A DNA stretch of 64,000 bases. It comes from Hanstruepera ponticola (GTDB taxonomy: Bacteria; Bacteroidota; Bacteroidia; Flavobacteriales; Flavobacteriaceae). The notes below the pieces were generated by a model. The model had not been told where the DNA came from. It was given only the letters and a program-made list of their open reading frames with translations, and did not search any database. Below are positions 8,343-17,044 of the stretch, in pieces. The stretch spans positions 558,001 to 622,000 of the forward strand of contig NZ_JABANC010000001.1 in NCBI RefSeq assembly GCF_012931685.1, written 5' to 3'. A program made the translations under genes and the position numbers. The number at the start of each line of letters is the position of its first letter. Position 1 is the first letter of the stretch.

Positions 8343-9800
8343 TTATTCTTTTGGAAAAGAAACCTTAAAAACAGTTCCTAAACCTTCTTGAGATGTAAAG
8401 GTAATATTTCCATTATAAGTTTCCACAATATTTTTTACCATAGCTAAACCTAATCCCATTCCGCTTGATTTAGTGGTGAACTTAGGCTCAAAAACTTTAG
8501 ATTTGTTTTCTTCTGAAATGCCTTTACCATTATCTGAAACAATAATATTAACTACTTTGTCGCTACTGGTTACCTCAACAATAATTTCAGGTGTTCTTGT
8601 ACTATTTTCAGGTATAGCTTGAATACCATTTTTTACTAAATTGGTTACAACACGAATAAGTTGTGTGCGATCAAATTTAGCAACGATTTCATCTTCACTA
8701 GCTTTAAAAACAATGTAATCTTCATTAAAAATATCTAAAGCCAACTTGACAATTTTTACCACGTTTAAAGTTTCATTTTGTTGAGCTGGCATTTTAGCGA
8801 AATTTGAAAAAGCCGAAGCAATAGAGCTCATGGTATCTATTTGCTGGATAAGGGTTTTACTGAACTCATCTACTTTGTGATTGATTTCTGGGTCTTCAGG
8901 ATTGAACTTACGTTGAAAACTTTGAACACTTAAGCGCATAGGCGTTAACGGATTTTTAATTTCGTGAGCTACCTGTTTTGCCATTTCTCGCCAAGCTTGC
9001 TCACGCTCGCTAGTTGCTAATTTTACCGCACTTTCTTCAAGCTCATCTATCATGCTATTGTATGATTGAACAAGTGTAGCAATCTCTTCACTGGTTTTAT
9101 CTATATCAATCTTTTTATTCCGCTTTTCTAGTCGTGTTTCATTCATTTTATCACTAATGGTTTTTAGTGATTTTGTAATGTATTTAGACAAGAAATAAGC
9201 CAAGACAATAGCAATCAGTAGCATGATGATATAGGCGTAACCTAATCGTTCTAAAAATTCATTTAGTTCTTTATTGAGAAAATCATCATTTTCCAAATAG
9301 TGTAAATGAAGTATGGCTAAAGGTTTAAATTTTTGATCCGTTATTACTGAATAAGACGATAAATAGCCTTCTCCGTTTTCAATGGTGTTGTTTATATACC
9401 GTTTTTCTAATGTGTTTGATAAGGTGTTTAATATATCAGCATCTAAACACTTCGGAATGGAATCGGCTGCAAAACTGGCTTTGGACGATTTAAGTAAACT
9501 ACCTTCTAGATCATAAAGATTGATTTCCATATTATGGATGGTAGCAATCTCATAAATTTCATCTTTAAAGATAAGTGGTACGTTCTCTTTGATTACTGGA
9601 TAGGTTGTTTCCTTTATCGTGTACTCAACACTAGCTTTTATATTTTCTTCCTTACGATTTAAGCGGTCTTGATGGTAATCATGAGCTTCTTCGTTGTATT
9701 GATAAATGGTAACTCCAGCAATTAATATGGACGCCAATAGAACCAGGAGTATCATGGCTAGGAATATGCGAAGTCTTAAAGAAAGTTTAGCTAATTTCAT
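8343..9800 (-). CDS. NtrY-like membrane sensor histidine kinase with HAMP domain
   Basis: This 485-residue kinase has a first membrane helix at residues 10-30, a periplasmic sensor region of about 155 residues, a second helix near 188-206 ('YAYIIMLLIAIVLAYFL'), then HAMP (about 207-260). The phosphoacceptor H-box is 'VAHEIKNPLTPMRLS' (His near residue 275), the NtrY-like form. A HATPase_c domain follows with 'NLVKNGIQAIP' (N box), 'VSDNGKGIS' (G1) and 'SSGMGLGLAMVKNIV' (G2). No response regulator is adjacent, so it is an orphan kinase. The ligand is unknown; no PAS domain is evident. Confidence 0.9.
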   Translation of the reverse strand: MKLAKLSLRLRIFLAMILLVLLASILIAGVTIYQYNEEAHDYHQDRLNRKEENIKASVEYTIKETTYPVIKENVPLIFKDEIYEIATIHNMEINLYDLEGSLLKSSKASFAADSIPKCLDADILNTLSNTLEKRYINNTIENGEGYLSSYSVITDQKFKPLAILHLHYLENDDFLNKELNEFLERLGYAYIIMLLIAIVLAYFLSKYITKSLKTISDKMNETRLEKRNKKIDIDKTSEEIATLVQSYNSMIDELEESAVKLATSEREQAWREMAKQVAHEIKNPLTPMRLSVQSFQRKFNPEDPEINHKVDEFSKTLIQQIDTMSSIASAFSNFAKMPAQQNETLNVVKIVKLALDIFNEDYIVFKASEDEIVAKFDRTQLIRVVTNLVKNGIQAIPENSTRTPEIIVEVTSSDKVVNIIVSDNGKGISEENKSKVFEPKFTTKSSGMGLGLAMVKNIVETYNGNITFTSQEGLGTVFKVSFPKE

Positions 9801-9847
9801 TTATTATGTAAAGTCCACTAAATATAACAATAATCAAGCCAAATGGT

Positions 9848-10396
9848 TTAGGCATTAGGGTTTTTACTGCGAATGTTTTTATAGATTTTGAACCCTAGCA
9901 TAATTAGCAAGCCCAAAACAAAAATTCCTATAACTCCAAAAATCCAGTTGAAAGCACTTTTTAAAATAACCAAAAATACAACTGCAAACAGAATAAAGGT
10001 GGCGCCTTCATTCCAAAGCCTCATGAAGTTAGATGTTTTGCGAACATCATCGCGCTGTAATTGTTTGTAAAACAGATGTGTTTTTAAATGGTAAATAATC
10101 AATAAAACCACAAATCCCAACTTAACATGCATCCAAGGCTGTTGTAACCACGACGGCATTAAAACCAATAACCAAATAGCAAATACGGTTGCCAAAATAG
10201 CCGATGGCCAAGTGATAATATTCCATAAACGCTTGGCCATAAGCTTTAATTGATTCCCTAAAATTTCTTTGTCAGGCGATGGTTTATGAAAGGCTTCTAT
10301 TTGATATACAAATAGCCTAGGAATATAAAACAAGCCTGCAAACCATGTAATAACAAAAATGAGGTGTAAGGATTTAATATAATTGTAATACTCCAT
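9848..10396 (-). CDS. hemJ: Protoporphyrinogen IX oxidase HemJ
   Basis: This 182-residue integral membrane protein has four or five helices. The HemJ (UPF0093) hallmarks are 'SLHLIFVITWFAGLFYIPRL' with its conserved histidine in the first helix, 'MAKRLWNIITWPSA', 'WMHVKLGFVVLLIIYH' and 'RLWNEGATFILFAVVFLV'. HemJ oxidises protoporphyrinogen IX to protoporphyrin IX, the step before ferrochelatase. A ferrochelatase gene lies 4.5 kb away and the earlier pathway genes start at 17 kb. No HemG or HemY is seen in the window. Its start codon overlaps the stop of the BNR protein gene by one base, so it is translated from the same message. Confidence 0.88.
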   Translation of the reverse strand: MEYYNYIKSLHLIFVITWFAGLFYIPRLFVYQIEAFHKPSPDKEILGNQLKLMAKRLWNIITWPSAILATVFAIWLLVLMPSWLQQPWMHVKLGFVVLLIIYHLKTHLFYKQLQRDDVRKTSNFMRLWNEGATFILFAVVFLVILKSAFNWIFGVIGIFVLGLLIMLGFKIYKNIRSKNPNA

Positions 10397-13300
10397 TAAT
10401 CTTCAAGAAATAAATAGTTTAATTCTAAATTGTTAAACGCTTTATTAAACGCTTTTATTTCTTCTGAAACCAATACATTAAAAGCTTGTAATTGTTTGTC
10501 AATTTTTGCTGTTAATTCATTTTTTACAGCAATATCTTGATCTGTTGGTCCAAAATCCCCCATGCCAACCAAGGCATTTAAATGGCCCAATTTGTTAGTT
10601 AAACGAATTGGGAAATTCAATGGATCTTGACCACTTTGATTTTTGGTTTGATATAAAGCTTTTTCAATTTCTGAAAACTGTTCACGAAGTGTTTTTGACT
10701 TTTTAATTAAATCTGAAACACGCTCATCATCTTTGTATTGTGATTCAAAGGCTGATAATTGCTTATCAATTTTACGAATCTTTTTTATGGTTTTGTGCGC
10801 TTCATCCATAGTTTTGTTTATGTCTGTAATGAAATCAAATTGTGCTTTTATATCTTCTAACGAGCTTTCAGATCTGGGGTCTGCCAGAATTGTGAATGGT
10901 TGAGACATCTCAACTGCGCTCGATGTGACATTGTTTCTTACATTAAGACTCACTTTATATTCTCCAGGTACAGCTTGCGGACCACTCAAACTCGCCCACC
11001 ATAAAATCATCCCATCTAATTTTTCGGCTCCATCATATGTCATATTCCAGTTAAACTGATTCATACCTTTTTTAACTTCTAACTTGTCTTCCTTTTTGTT
11101 TTTTGTACTGAAAGTTTTAATGGTATCACCTTTCTGGTCGAAATAGGTTAAACTCACCTCATCATCTTCCTTATAATCTTTCAAATTAAAATACGTCATA
11201 ACACCCTTTGGATGATTGGTTCCGGCTGTTTTACTACCAGATCGTCCTGCGCCATCCATGCGATAGGTGTCTTTTGGTTTAAAAAGCATATCCTCATTTG
11301 TATTGGAATTATACAGTTGATGGAGAACCGTTAAATCATCAATAATCCAAAGACTTCTGCCTTGTGTGGCCACAATTAAATTATTATCCTTAATGGCTAA
11401 ATCGGTTATAGGAACAACAGGTAAATTTAACTGAAACGGCTGCCAGTTTTTACCATCGTTAAACGAGATATACATGCCTGTTTCGGTTCCTGCATACAAT
11501 AACCCTTTTTGCTTTGGGTCTTCACGTAAAACTCTTGTAAAATGTTCTGGATTTATACCATTAGTGATTTTTGTCCACGACTTTCCGTAGTCGGTAGTTT
11601 TGTATAGATATGGTTGAAAATCTCCAGTTTTATATTTAGTTCCTGCTACATAGCAAGTCCCTTCATCAAAAGCACTTGGCTCAATACTATTAATCATCAT
11701 CCATTCAGGCATGCTTTTAGGAGTAATGTTTTCCCAAGTTTCGCCTCCATTTTTGGTAATATGAATAAGACCATCATCACTACCAACCCAGAGTAGGCCT
11801 TCTTTTAAAGGCGATTCTTGAGCTGCAAAAATGGTACAATAATATTCCACTCCTGTGTTGTCTTGAGTGATTGGTCCTCCAGACGATTTCATTTTTTCAG
11901 GATCACTTTTGGTTAAATCTGGGCTAATTATTTTCCAAGATTGGCCTTCGTTTTCCGTAACATGAACGTATTGAGAAAAGGTATATAATCTATCAGAATT
12001 ATGTTTTGAAAAAATAATAGGGAAATTCCATTGAAAGCGATATTTCATGCCTTCAGCACCATAACCCATAGGATTATCTGGCCAAACGTTAATGGCTCTA
12101 ACGGTTCCTTTTTTATGATTTACACGAGTTAGAAATCCGCCATAACTTCCACCATATACAATATCATTATCATCAGGATCAATGGCGATATGAGCCGATT
12201 CCCCTCCTGCTGTGCTTTCCCAATCGTCTTCGGTTATAGACCAGCCATCTGTTCGATGTGGAATTCTTACCGTAGAATTATCTTGTTGTGCCGCATAAAT
12301 ACGATAAGGAAAATGATTGTCTGTAGTAACACGATAAAACTGTGAGGTTGGCTGATTGTGATAGGTACTCCAAGTTTCGCCTCCATCATATGTTACTTGT
12401 GCACCACCATCATCACCAATTATCATGCGGTTTGGGTTTTCTGGAGCAATCCATAAATCATGATGATCGCCATGTGGTGCATTATAGGTGTCGAACGATT
12501 TTCCGCCATCGGTACTTTTATGATAACGTACATTTAAAACGTAAATCACATCTACATCTTTTGTATCGGCATAAACTCTGGTATAATACCAAGCACGTTG
12601 TCTTAATTTACGCTCACTATTCACTTGATTCCATGTTTCACCACCATCATCACTTCGGTATAATCCGCCTTTATCCTTGTTTTCAACCATAGCCCAAACA
12701 CGCTGATTATTAACTGGAGATACAGTTACACCTATAATACCGAGTGTATCCGTTGGAAAACCTTTATTCAAAGAAATCTCTTTCCAAGTTTCACCTTTAT
12801 CAGTACTTTTCCAAAGGGCAGAACCTTCGCCTCCAGAACTTAAACTATACGGTGTACGTTGTACGCGCCATGTTGAAGCATATAAAATTCTAGGGTTTGT
12901 AGGGTCCACCAATAGGTCAACTACTCCTGCATGCTCATTTACAAATAGTGTTTTTCGCCATGTTTTTCCACCATCTTCACTTTTATAAACACCACGTTCA
13001 GAAGTCGGTTTATAGATGTTTCCTAAAACAGCTGCATAAACCACATTATGGTTGGTTTGATCTATTGCGATTCGAGGAATATGTCTTGATTTTTCTAGTC
13101 CAGACTGTTCCCATGTTTTTCCAGCATCAACACTTTTCCATATACCGTATCCTGAAGATACGTTGCCACGAACTGTTTTTTCTCCTCCTCCAGCATACAA
13201 CACATTTGGATCGCTTTTAGAAACTGAAATAGCGCCTATGCTTCCACCAAAAAAGCCATCTGATATGTTTTCCCATGTGCGACCACCATCTGTCGTTTTC

Positions 13301-13497
13301 CATATTCCACCACCTGTTGCCCCAAAATAAAACAAGTTGGGTTTATTGGGGACACCTGTTACAGCTGCACTTCTTCCACCACGAAAAGGACCGAGTAAAC
13401 GATATTCTAAAGCATCGTATTTTGACTCTTCAAAAGTTTGTGCTGCAATATTAAAAGGTAATAACAATATGCATATAAGAAATAATAACTGTCGCAT
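10396..13497 (-). CDS. Secreted BNR/Asp-box beta-propeller protein (sortilin/VPS10-like)
   Basis: This 1033-residue protein begins with a signal peptide (MRQLLFLICILLLPFNIAAQ). Residues from about 35 to 680 contain at least ten Asp-box motifs of the form S-x-D-x-G-x-T-W ('TTDGGRTWENI', 'SEDGGKTWRKT', 'SDDGGETWNQV', 'TTDYGKSWTKI'), which indicates two large beta-propellers, as in the VPS10/sortilin-like and xyloglucanase-type BNR proteins. The last 300 residues hold a beta domain and a coiled-coil region. No T9SS sorting tail and no known catalytic triad are seen, so the activity is unknown. HemJ follows with a one-base overlap. Confidence 0.85.
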   Translation of the reverse strand: MRQLLFLICILLLPFNIAAQTFEESKYDALEYRLLGPFRGGRSAAVTGVPNKPNLFYFGATGGGIWKTTDGGRTWENISDGFFGGSIGAISVSKSDPNVLYAGGGEKTVRGNVSSGYGIWKSVDAGKTWEQSGLEKSRHIPRIAIDQTNHNVVYAAVLGNIYKPTSERGVYKSEDGGKTWRKTLFVNEHAGVVDLLVDPTNPRILYASTWRVQRTPYSLSSGGEGSALWKSTDKGETWKEISLNKGFPTDTLGIIGVTVSPVNNQRVWAMVENKDKGGLYRSDDGGETWNQVNSERKLRQRAWYYTRVYADTKDVDVIYVLNVRYHKSTDGGKSFDTYNAPHGDHHDLWIAPENPNRMIIGDDGGAQVTYDGGETWSTYHNQPTSQFYRVTTDNHFPYRIYAAQQDNSTVRIPHRTDGWSITEDDWESTAGGESAHIAIDPDDNDIVYGGSYGGFLTRVNHKKGTVRAINVWPDNPMGYGAEGMKYRFQWNFPIIFSKHNSDRLYTFSQYVHVTENEGQSWKIISPDLTKSDPEKMKSSGGPITQDNTGVEYYCTIFAAQESPLKEGLLWVGSDDGLIHITKNGGETWENITPKSMPEWMMINSIEPSAFDEGTCYVAGTKYKTGDFQPYLYKTTDYGKSWTKITNGINPEHFTRVLREDPKQKGLLYAGTETGMYISFNDGKNWQPFQLNLPVVPITDLAIKDNNLIVATQGRSLWIIDDLTVLHQLYNSNTNEDMLFKPKDTYRMDGAGRSGSKTAGTNHPKGVMTYFNLKDYKEDDEVSLTYFDQKGDTIKTFSTKNKKEDKLEVKKGMNQFNWNMTYDGAEKLDGMILWWASLSGPQAVPGEYKVSLNVRNNVTSSAVEMSQPFTILADPRSESSLEDIKAQFDFITDINKTMDEAHKTIKKIRKIDKQLSAFESQYKDDERVSDLIKKSKTLREQFSEIEKALYQTKNQSGQDPLNFPIRLTNKLGHLNALVGMGDFGPTDQDIAVKNELTAKIDKQLQAFNVLVSEEIKAFNKAFNNLELNYLFLED

Positions 13498-13547
13498 AAT
13501 TTTTTTGGTTTTGGTTAATGATGACTAAAAATAAGGATTATTAAGAA

Positions 13548-14900
13548 CTATTCTTTTTCAATTTTTAGATTTCGTTTTATTTCTCTATTTAAAAAGTAAG
13601 CTGTAACAATAGTTGCTAAAACATCAGCGATTGGGAATGACATCCACACACCCAATTCGCCATAAAATATTGGCAAAATGAAAATGAGTGGAATAAAGAA
13701 AAATCCTTGTCGTGTTAATGTGAGCAGAAGTGCAGGTGTTGCTTTACCAACTGCTTGAAAATAAGCCGCACCAATGAGTTGCAATGCAATAATTGGTGTA
13801 GCCGCAAATACCCAACGCATAGCACTTGGGGTTTCTGCAATTACATCTGTATTTGATGTAAATAATTTTGTAATCCCTTCAGGGAATATCATCAATAAAA
13901 TAAAAACCAGTGTGGCTAAAGCTATTGCATACTTTATAGCTGTATTGATGCTTTCTCGAACGCGGCCGTATTGTTGCGCACCAAAATTATAGCCAGCAAT
14001 AGGTAAAAACCCTTGTGTAATACCATAAACTGGAAATAATGCAAACATGAGCATACGCCCAACTATGGCATATGCTGTTACTGATGTTTCGCCACCTAAC
14101 TCAAATAGAATATTATTCATAAATAGGTAGGTAATACTAACTACGGCTTGTCTGGCCAAGGTTACAAAACCAAGTGAGCCAATTTCTTTAATAATAGGAA
14201 GATTCAATCCAAAGTGATGCCATTTTATTTTTAACTCTGAATTTTCCGAAAGGAAGAACCATAAAATAAAGGCAAAGCATAACAAATACGATCCAGTAGT
14301 TGCCCAAGCTGCTCCAACCATTCCGTAGTCTAAAACATTTATAAATAAATAATCTAAAAGCAGGTTACCAACAGATGGAATCATCATTGCGTACATGGCG
14401 AACTTTGGTTTGCCTTCTGCTCTGATAACCGTATTACCCATCATGCATAAAGCTAGAAATGGTACACCATATAATACAATTGTATAATAAATTTTAGCTG
14501 GTTCAAAAATATTGCCTTTTCCTCCAAAAGCAGGTATGATATCATCCACATAATATAACCCAAAAGCTATCATCGTAACCGTTAACAAGAGTGTTAAGGT
14601 TAATTGATTGCCAAATGTTTTTAAGGCTTTGTTAGAATTATTAGCTCCTAATGCTCGCGATATAATTGAGGAACCTCCAATACCAATACTCATACCTAAC
14701 GCAGCAATAAAAAAGGAAACTGGTAACACCACATTAATAGCCGCAATGGCAGTTGAACCGATCCAATTTCCGACGAATATGGTGTCAACTAAAATATTTA
14801 GCGACATCACCAATATTCCAATAGAAGCTGGTACGGCCTGTTTGATAAGTAATTTACCTATGGGCTGTGTTCCTAAATCAACTGATGTAGATTTTTTCAT
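13548..14900 (-). CDS. MATE-family multidrug/solute efflux transporter
   Basis: This 450-residue protein has about twelve hydrophobic segments and the two-lobe MATE pattern: 'PASIGILVMSLNILVDTIFVGNWIG' in the first helix and the matching 'GFVTLARQAVVSITYLFMNN' at the start of the second lobe. MATE pumps use Na+ or H+ gradients to expel organic cations. The start overlaps the ferrochelatase stop by four bases (ATGA), so it is co-transcribed and translationally coupled with hemH. That context raises the possibility of porphyrin or haem-related export, but no residue supports a particular substrate. Confidence 0.9.
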   Translation of the reverse strand: MKKSTSVDLGTQPIGKLLIKQAVPASIGILVMSLNILVDTIFVGNWIGSTAIAAINVVLPVSFFIAALGMSIGIGGSSIISRALGANNSNKALKTFGNQLTLTLLLTVTMIAFGLYYVDDIIPAFGGKGNIFEPAKIYYTIVLYGVPFLALCMMGNTVIRAEGKPKFAMYAMMIPSVGNLLLDYLFINVLDYGMVGAAWATTGSYLLCFAFILWFFLSENSELKIKWHHFGLNLPIIKEIGSLGFVTLARQAVVSITYLFMNNILFELGGETSVTAYAIVGRMLMFALFPVYGITQGFLPIAGYNFGAQQYGRVRESINTAIKYAIALATLVFILLMIFPEGITKLFTSNTDVIAETPSAMRWVFAATPIIALQLIGAAYFQAVGKATPALLLTLTRQGFFFIPLIFILPIFYGELGVWMSFPIADVLATIVTAYFLNREIKRNLKIEKE

Positions 14901-15934
14901 TCAGATAACACCGTTTCAGCAATAGCCCATTCGTTTATCCAATCAGCTATAACACGAACCCAAGCGTCATCATCATTTAAACATGGTACGGTTGTAAACT
15001 CATTCCCACCTATTTCATGAAATATTTCTTGTCCTTCCATGGCAATTTCTTCCAAAGTTTCCAGGCAATCACTAACAAAGGCTGGTGTTACAATTGCCAT
15101 GTTTTTTATTCCGTCTTTTCCTAGTCGTTCAATTGTACGATCAGTATAAGGTTGTAACCATGGGTCAAAACCTAAACGCGATTGAAAACTTGTTGAATAG
15201 GTTCCATCCTCAAGATTTAATTTTTCAGCCACTAATCGGGTTACCTCGAAACATTGATGCCTATAACAAAAATCATGAGCACTTGATGGTGTTTTACAAC
15301 AGCTTCCATCTATCTTGCAATGTGATTTGGTAATATCACTTTTTCGAATATGTCGCTCTGGAACACCATGATAGGAAAACAATAGGTGATCAAAATCTTT
15401 TCCTTCTAAATGACGTTTTATAGAATTTGAAAGCACCTCAATATATTCAGGTCTATTATAAAAAGCTGGTAAATCTGAAATTTTAATATCAGGAAAATGC
15501 TGCTTTCTTACCTCTTCGGCTAAAACCAAGATTGTTTCGGTTGTTGCCATAGCGAATTGTGGATATAATGGAATTAGAAAAACCTCATCAACGCCTTTAT
15601 CTACCAATTCTTGCAAGCCATTCTTTATCGTCATACTGCCATAGCGCATAGCCAAAGCAACTGGAAAGTCAACTTTGTTCTGAACCTTATCTTTTAAACG
15701 TTCAGATAACACAATTAATGGCGACCCTTCCTCCCACCAAATTTTCTGATAAGCTGCTGCTGAAGCTTTGGGTCTTGTGTTTAAAATGATTCCTTTAACT
15801 AACAGATTTCTTGCCCAGAGTGGCACGTCAATAACGCGTTCATCCATTAAGAATTCGCCTAAATATCTTTTAACATCTTTAGGATTGGGACTATCTGGCG
15901 AACCTAGATTTACTAATAATATTCCTTTTTTCAT
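14897..15934 (-). CDS. hemH: Ferrochelatase
   Basis: This 345-residue enzyme inserts Fe2+ into protoporphyrin IX. The N-terminus 'KKGILLVNLGSPDSPNPKDVKRYL' is the classic ferrochelatase signature. The metal-site histidine lies in 'LLFSYHGVPERHIRKSD' (about residue 185), and the conserved 'FQSRLGFDPWLQPYT' and 'VVTPAFVSDCLETLEEI'-type segment (here 'IVTPAFVSDCLETLEEI') are present. The middle insert 'CKIDGSCCKTPSSAHDFCYRHQC' is cysteine-rich and might bind a metal cluster; this is inference. It sits between the AraC regulator (20-base gap) and the MATE pump (4-base overlap). Confidence 0.96.
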   Translation of the reverse strand: MKKGILLVNLGSPDSPNPKDVKRYLGEFLMDERVIDVPLWARNLLVKGIILNTRPKASAAAYQKIWWEEGSPLIVLSERLKDKVQNKVDFPVALAMRYGSMTIKNGLQELVDKGVDEVFLIPLYPQFAMATTETILVLAEEVRKQHFPDIKISDLPAFYNRPEYIEVLSNSIKRHLEGKDFDHLLFSYHGVPERHIRKSDITKSHCKIDGSCCKTPSSAHDFCYRHQCFEVTRLVAEKLNLEDGTYSTSFQSRLGFDPWLQPYTDRTIERLGKDGIKNMAIVTPAFVSDCLETLEEIAMEGQEIFHEIGGNEFTTVPCLNDDDAWVRVIADWINEWAIAETVLSE

Positions 15935-15954
15935 ATCAATTTTAAGTCTTGAAT

Positions 15955-16851
15955 TTAACTCAAAGACATTACATATTTTTTTGGTGTTGTTCCGTATTTC
16001 TTTTTAAATGCCGCAATAAAATGGCTTGCTGTACTATAACCCACGCGTAACCCTACTTCATTAACATTATGCTCGCCTGATTCCAATAACTTTCTGGCTA
16101 CTTCCATCTTGTAATCGAATAAAAAACTAAAAACCGAATCGCCATAAATTTCCTTAAACCCTTCTTTTAATTTTTTCAAGCTCAACTGAATTTCATCTGC
16201 CAGTTCTTGAAGAGTTGGTGGTTCAGCCATTCTAGAAATAATTATATCTTTTGCTTTACGGATTTTAATAACGTTGGTTTCATCGGCTAAAAACGGACAT
16301 TGCTCAATATTGGCATCTTCACTTCTATTAAAATATAGGCTTAACAACTCGTAAGCTTTCCCTTTAAAATAAAGATTCTTGATAGACTGATTTAAATTAT
16401 AATTCACCAATTGATTGAGAACGATTGCCATAGACGGTGTGATGTTTCCATCTTTGTAATATTTTTTATGGCGATTGTCTTCACTTAAAAACGTAATATA
16501 GTCTGCTTCTTGAGAAAAAAGCCGATGAAACTTTTTTATGGAAATTAAAATGGATACCAACCAAGAATTTGGGTTTACATCCATGTGTATTGGTAAATCA
16601 CGCTCCGGATTATATAATAACAAGGATGTTTCCTCTTGAATATTTAGCGTATATGTTCCATTGTTGAACTGAAAAGCACTAGAGCCCTTGACACAAAAAT
16701 GAAATTGAATATAACTGCTATCTATCTCACGTTCAACTGTTTTAACTTCATTTGAATTGTTTTGAAACGTTAAAACGATGAAGCCATCGTCTATAGAAGA
16801 CTCTTCAAAAGTTCCTTTAGCGATACTTTTTAGTTGATTATTTTCTTGCAT
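15955..16851 (-). CDS. PchR-like AraC-family transcriptional regulator
   Basis: This 298-residue regulator has an N-terminal cupin-like ligand domain (residues 10-120) and a C-terminal double helix-turn-helix AraC domain (about 200-298; 'PTLQELADEIQLSLKKLKEGF', 'VNEVGLRVGYSTASHFIAAFKKKYGTTPKKY'). The overall make-up resembles PchR, which senses ferric siderophore. A 'CPFL' motif sits just before the DNA-binding domain. The gene is divergent from hemA and leads an operon with hemH and the MATE pump. A palindromic site lies 14 bases upstream of its start. I infer control of haem or iron genes; the effector is unknown. Confidence 0.85.
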   Translation of the reverse strand: MQENNQLKSIAKGTFEESSIDDGFIVLTFQNNSNEVKTVEREIDSSYIQFHFCVKGSSAFQFNNGTYTLNIQEETSLLLYNPERDLPIHMDVNPNSWLVSILISIKKFHRLFSQEADYITFLSEDNRHKKYYKDGNITPSMAIVLNQLVNYNLNQSIKNLYFKGKAYELLSLYFNRSEDANIEQCPFLADETNVIKIRKAKDIIISRMAEPPTLQELADEIQLSLKKLKEGFKEIYGDSVFSFLFDYKMEVARKLLESGEHNVNEVGLRVGYSTASHFIAAFKKKYGTTPKKYVMSLS

Positions 16852-16864
16852 GTTAAATTGCTTA

Positions 16865-16881
16865 TTTAGAATAATTCTAAA
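16865..16881. promoter_or_regulatory. Palindromic operator, iron-box-like
   Basis: TTTAGAATAATTCTAAA is a perfect 8+1+8 palindrome in the 193-base gap between the AraC gene and hemA, 14 bases upstream of the AraC start. The form resembles iron-responsive boxes (Fur/Irr/DtxR type) and matches my recollection of sites near flavobacterial iron genes. The binding protein is not identified. Confidence 0.6.
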
Positions 16882-17015
16882 CTATATTGTTTTAAAGCAT
16901 TGTTATTACTGCAAAAATATGACATTTATCATATTAAGTTGTTAATAAAGTTTAAAAAACTACCAGCGACACTAAAAGTTCTTTCGGCGTTATTTTTATA
17001 CATATATCCATTCTA

Positions 17016-17023
17016 TTTTTGCG
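17016..17023 (+). promoter_or_regulatory. Promoter -7 element of the hemA operon
   Basis: TATTTTTG matches TAnnTTTG, 21 bases before the hemA ATG. No clear TTG is found at the -33 distance, which would fit a promoter that needs an activator. Confidence 0.5.
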
Positions 17024-17044
17024 TAGTAATATCCAAATCAGGTA

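Noticed and set aside
12342-13220. Histidine-rich open frames on the plus strand
   Set aside because: They lie opposite the repeated Asp-box codons of the BNR-propeller gene and follow from its repeated composition.
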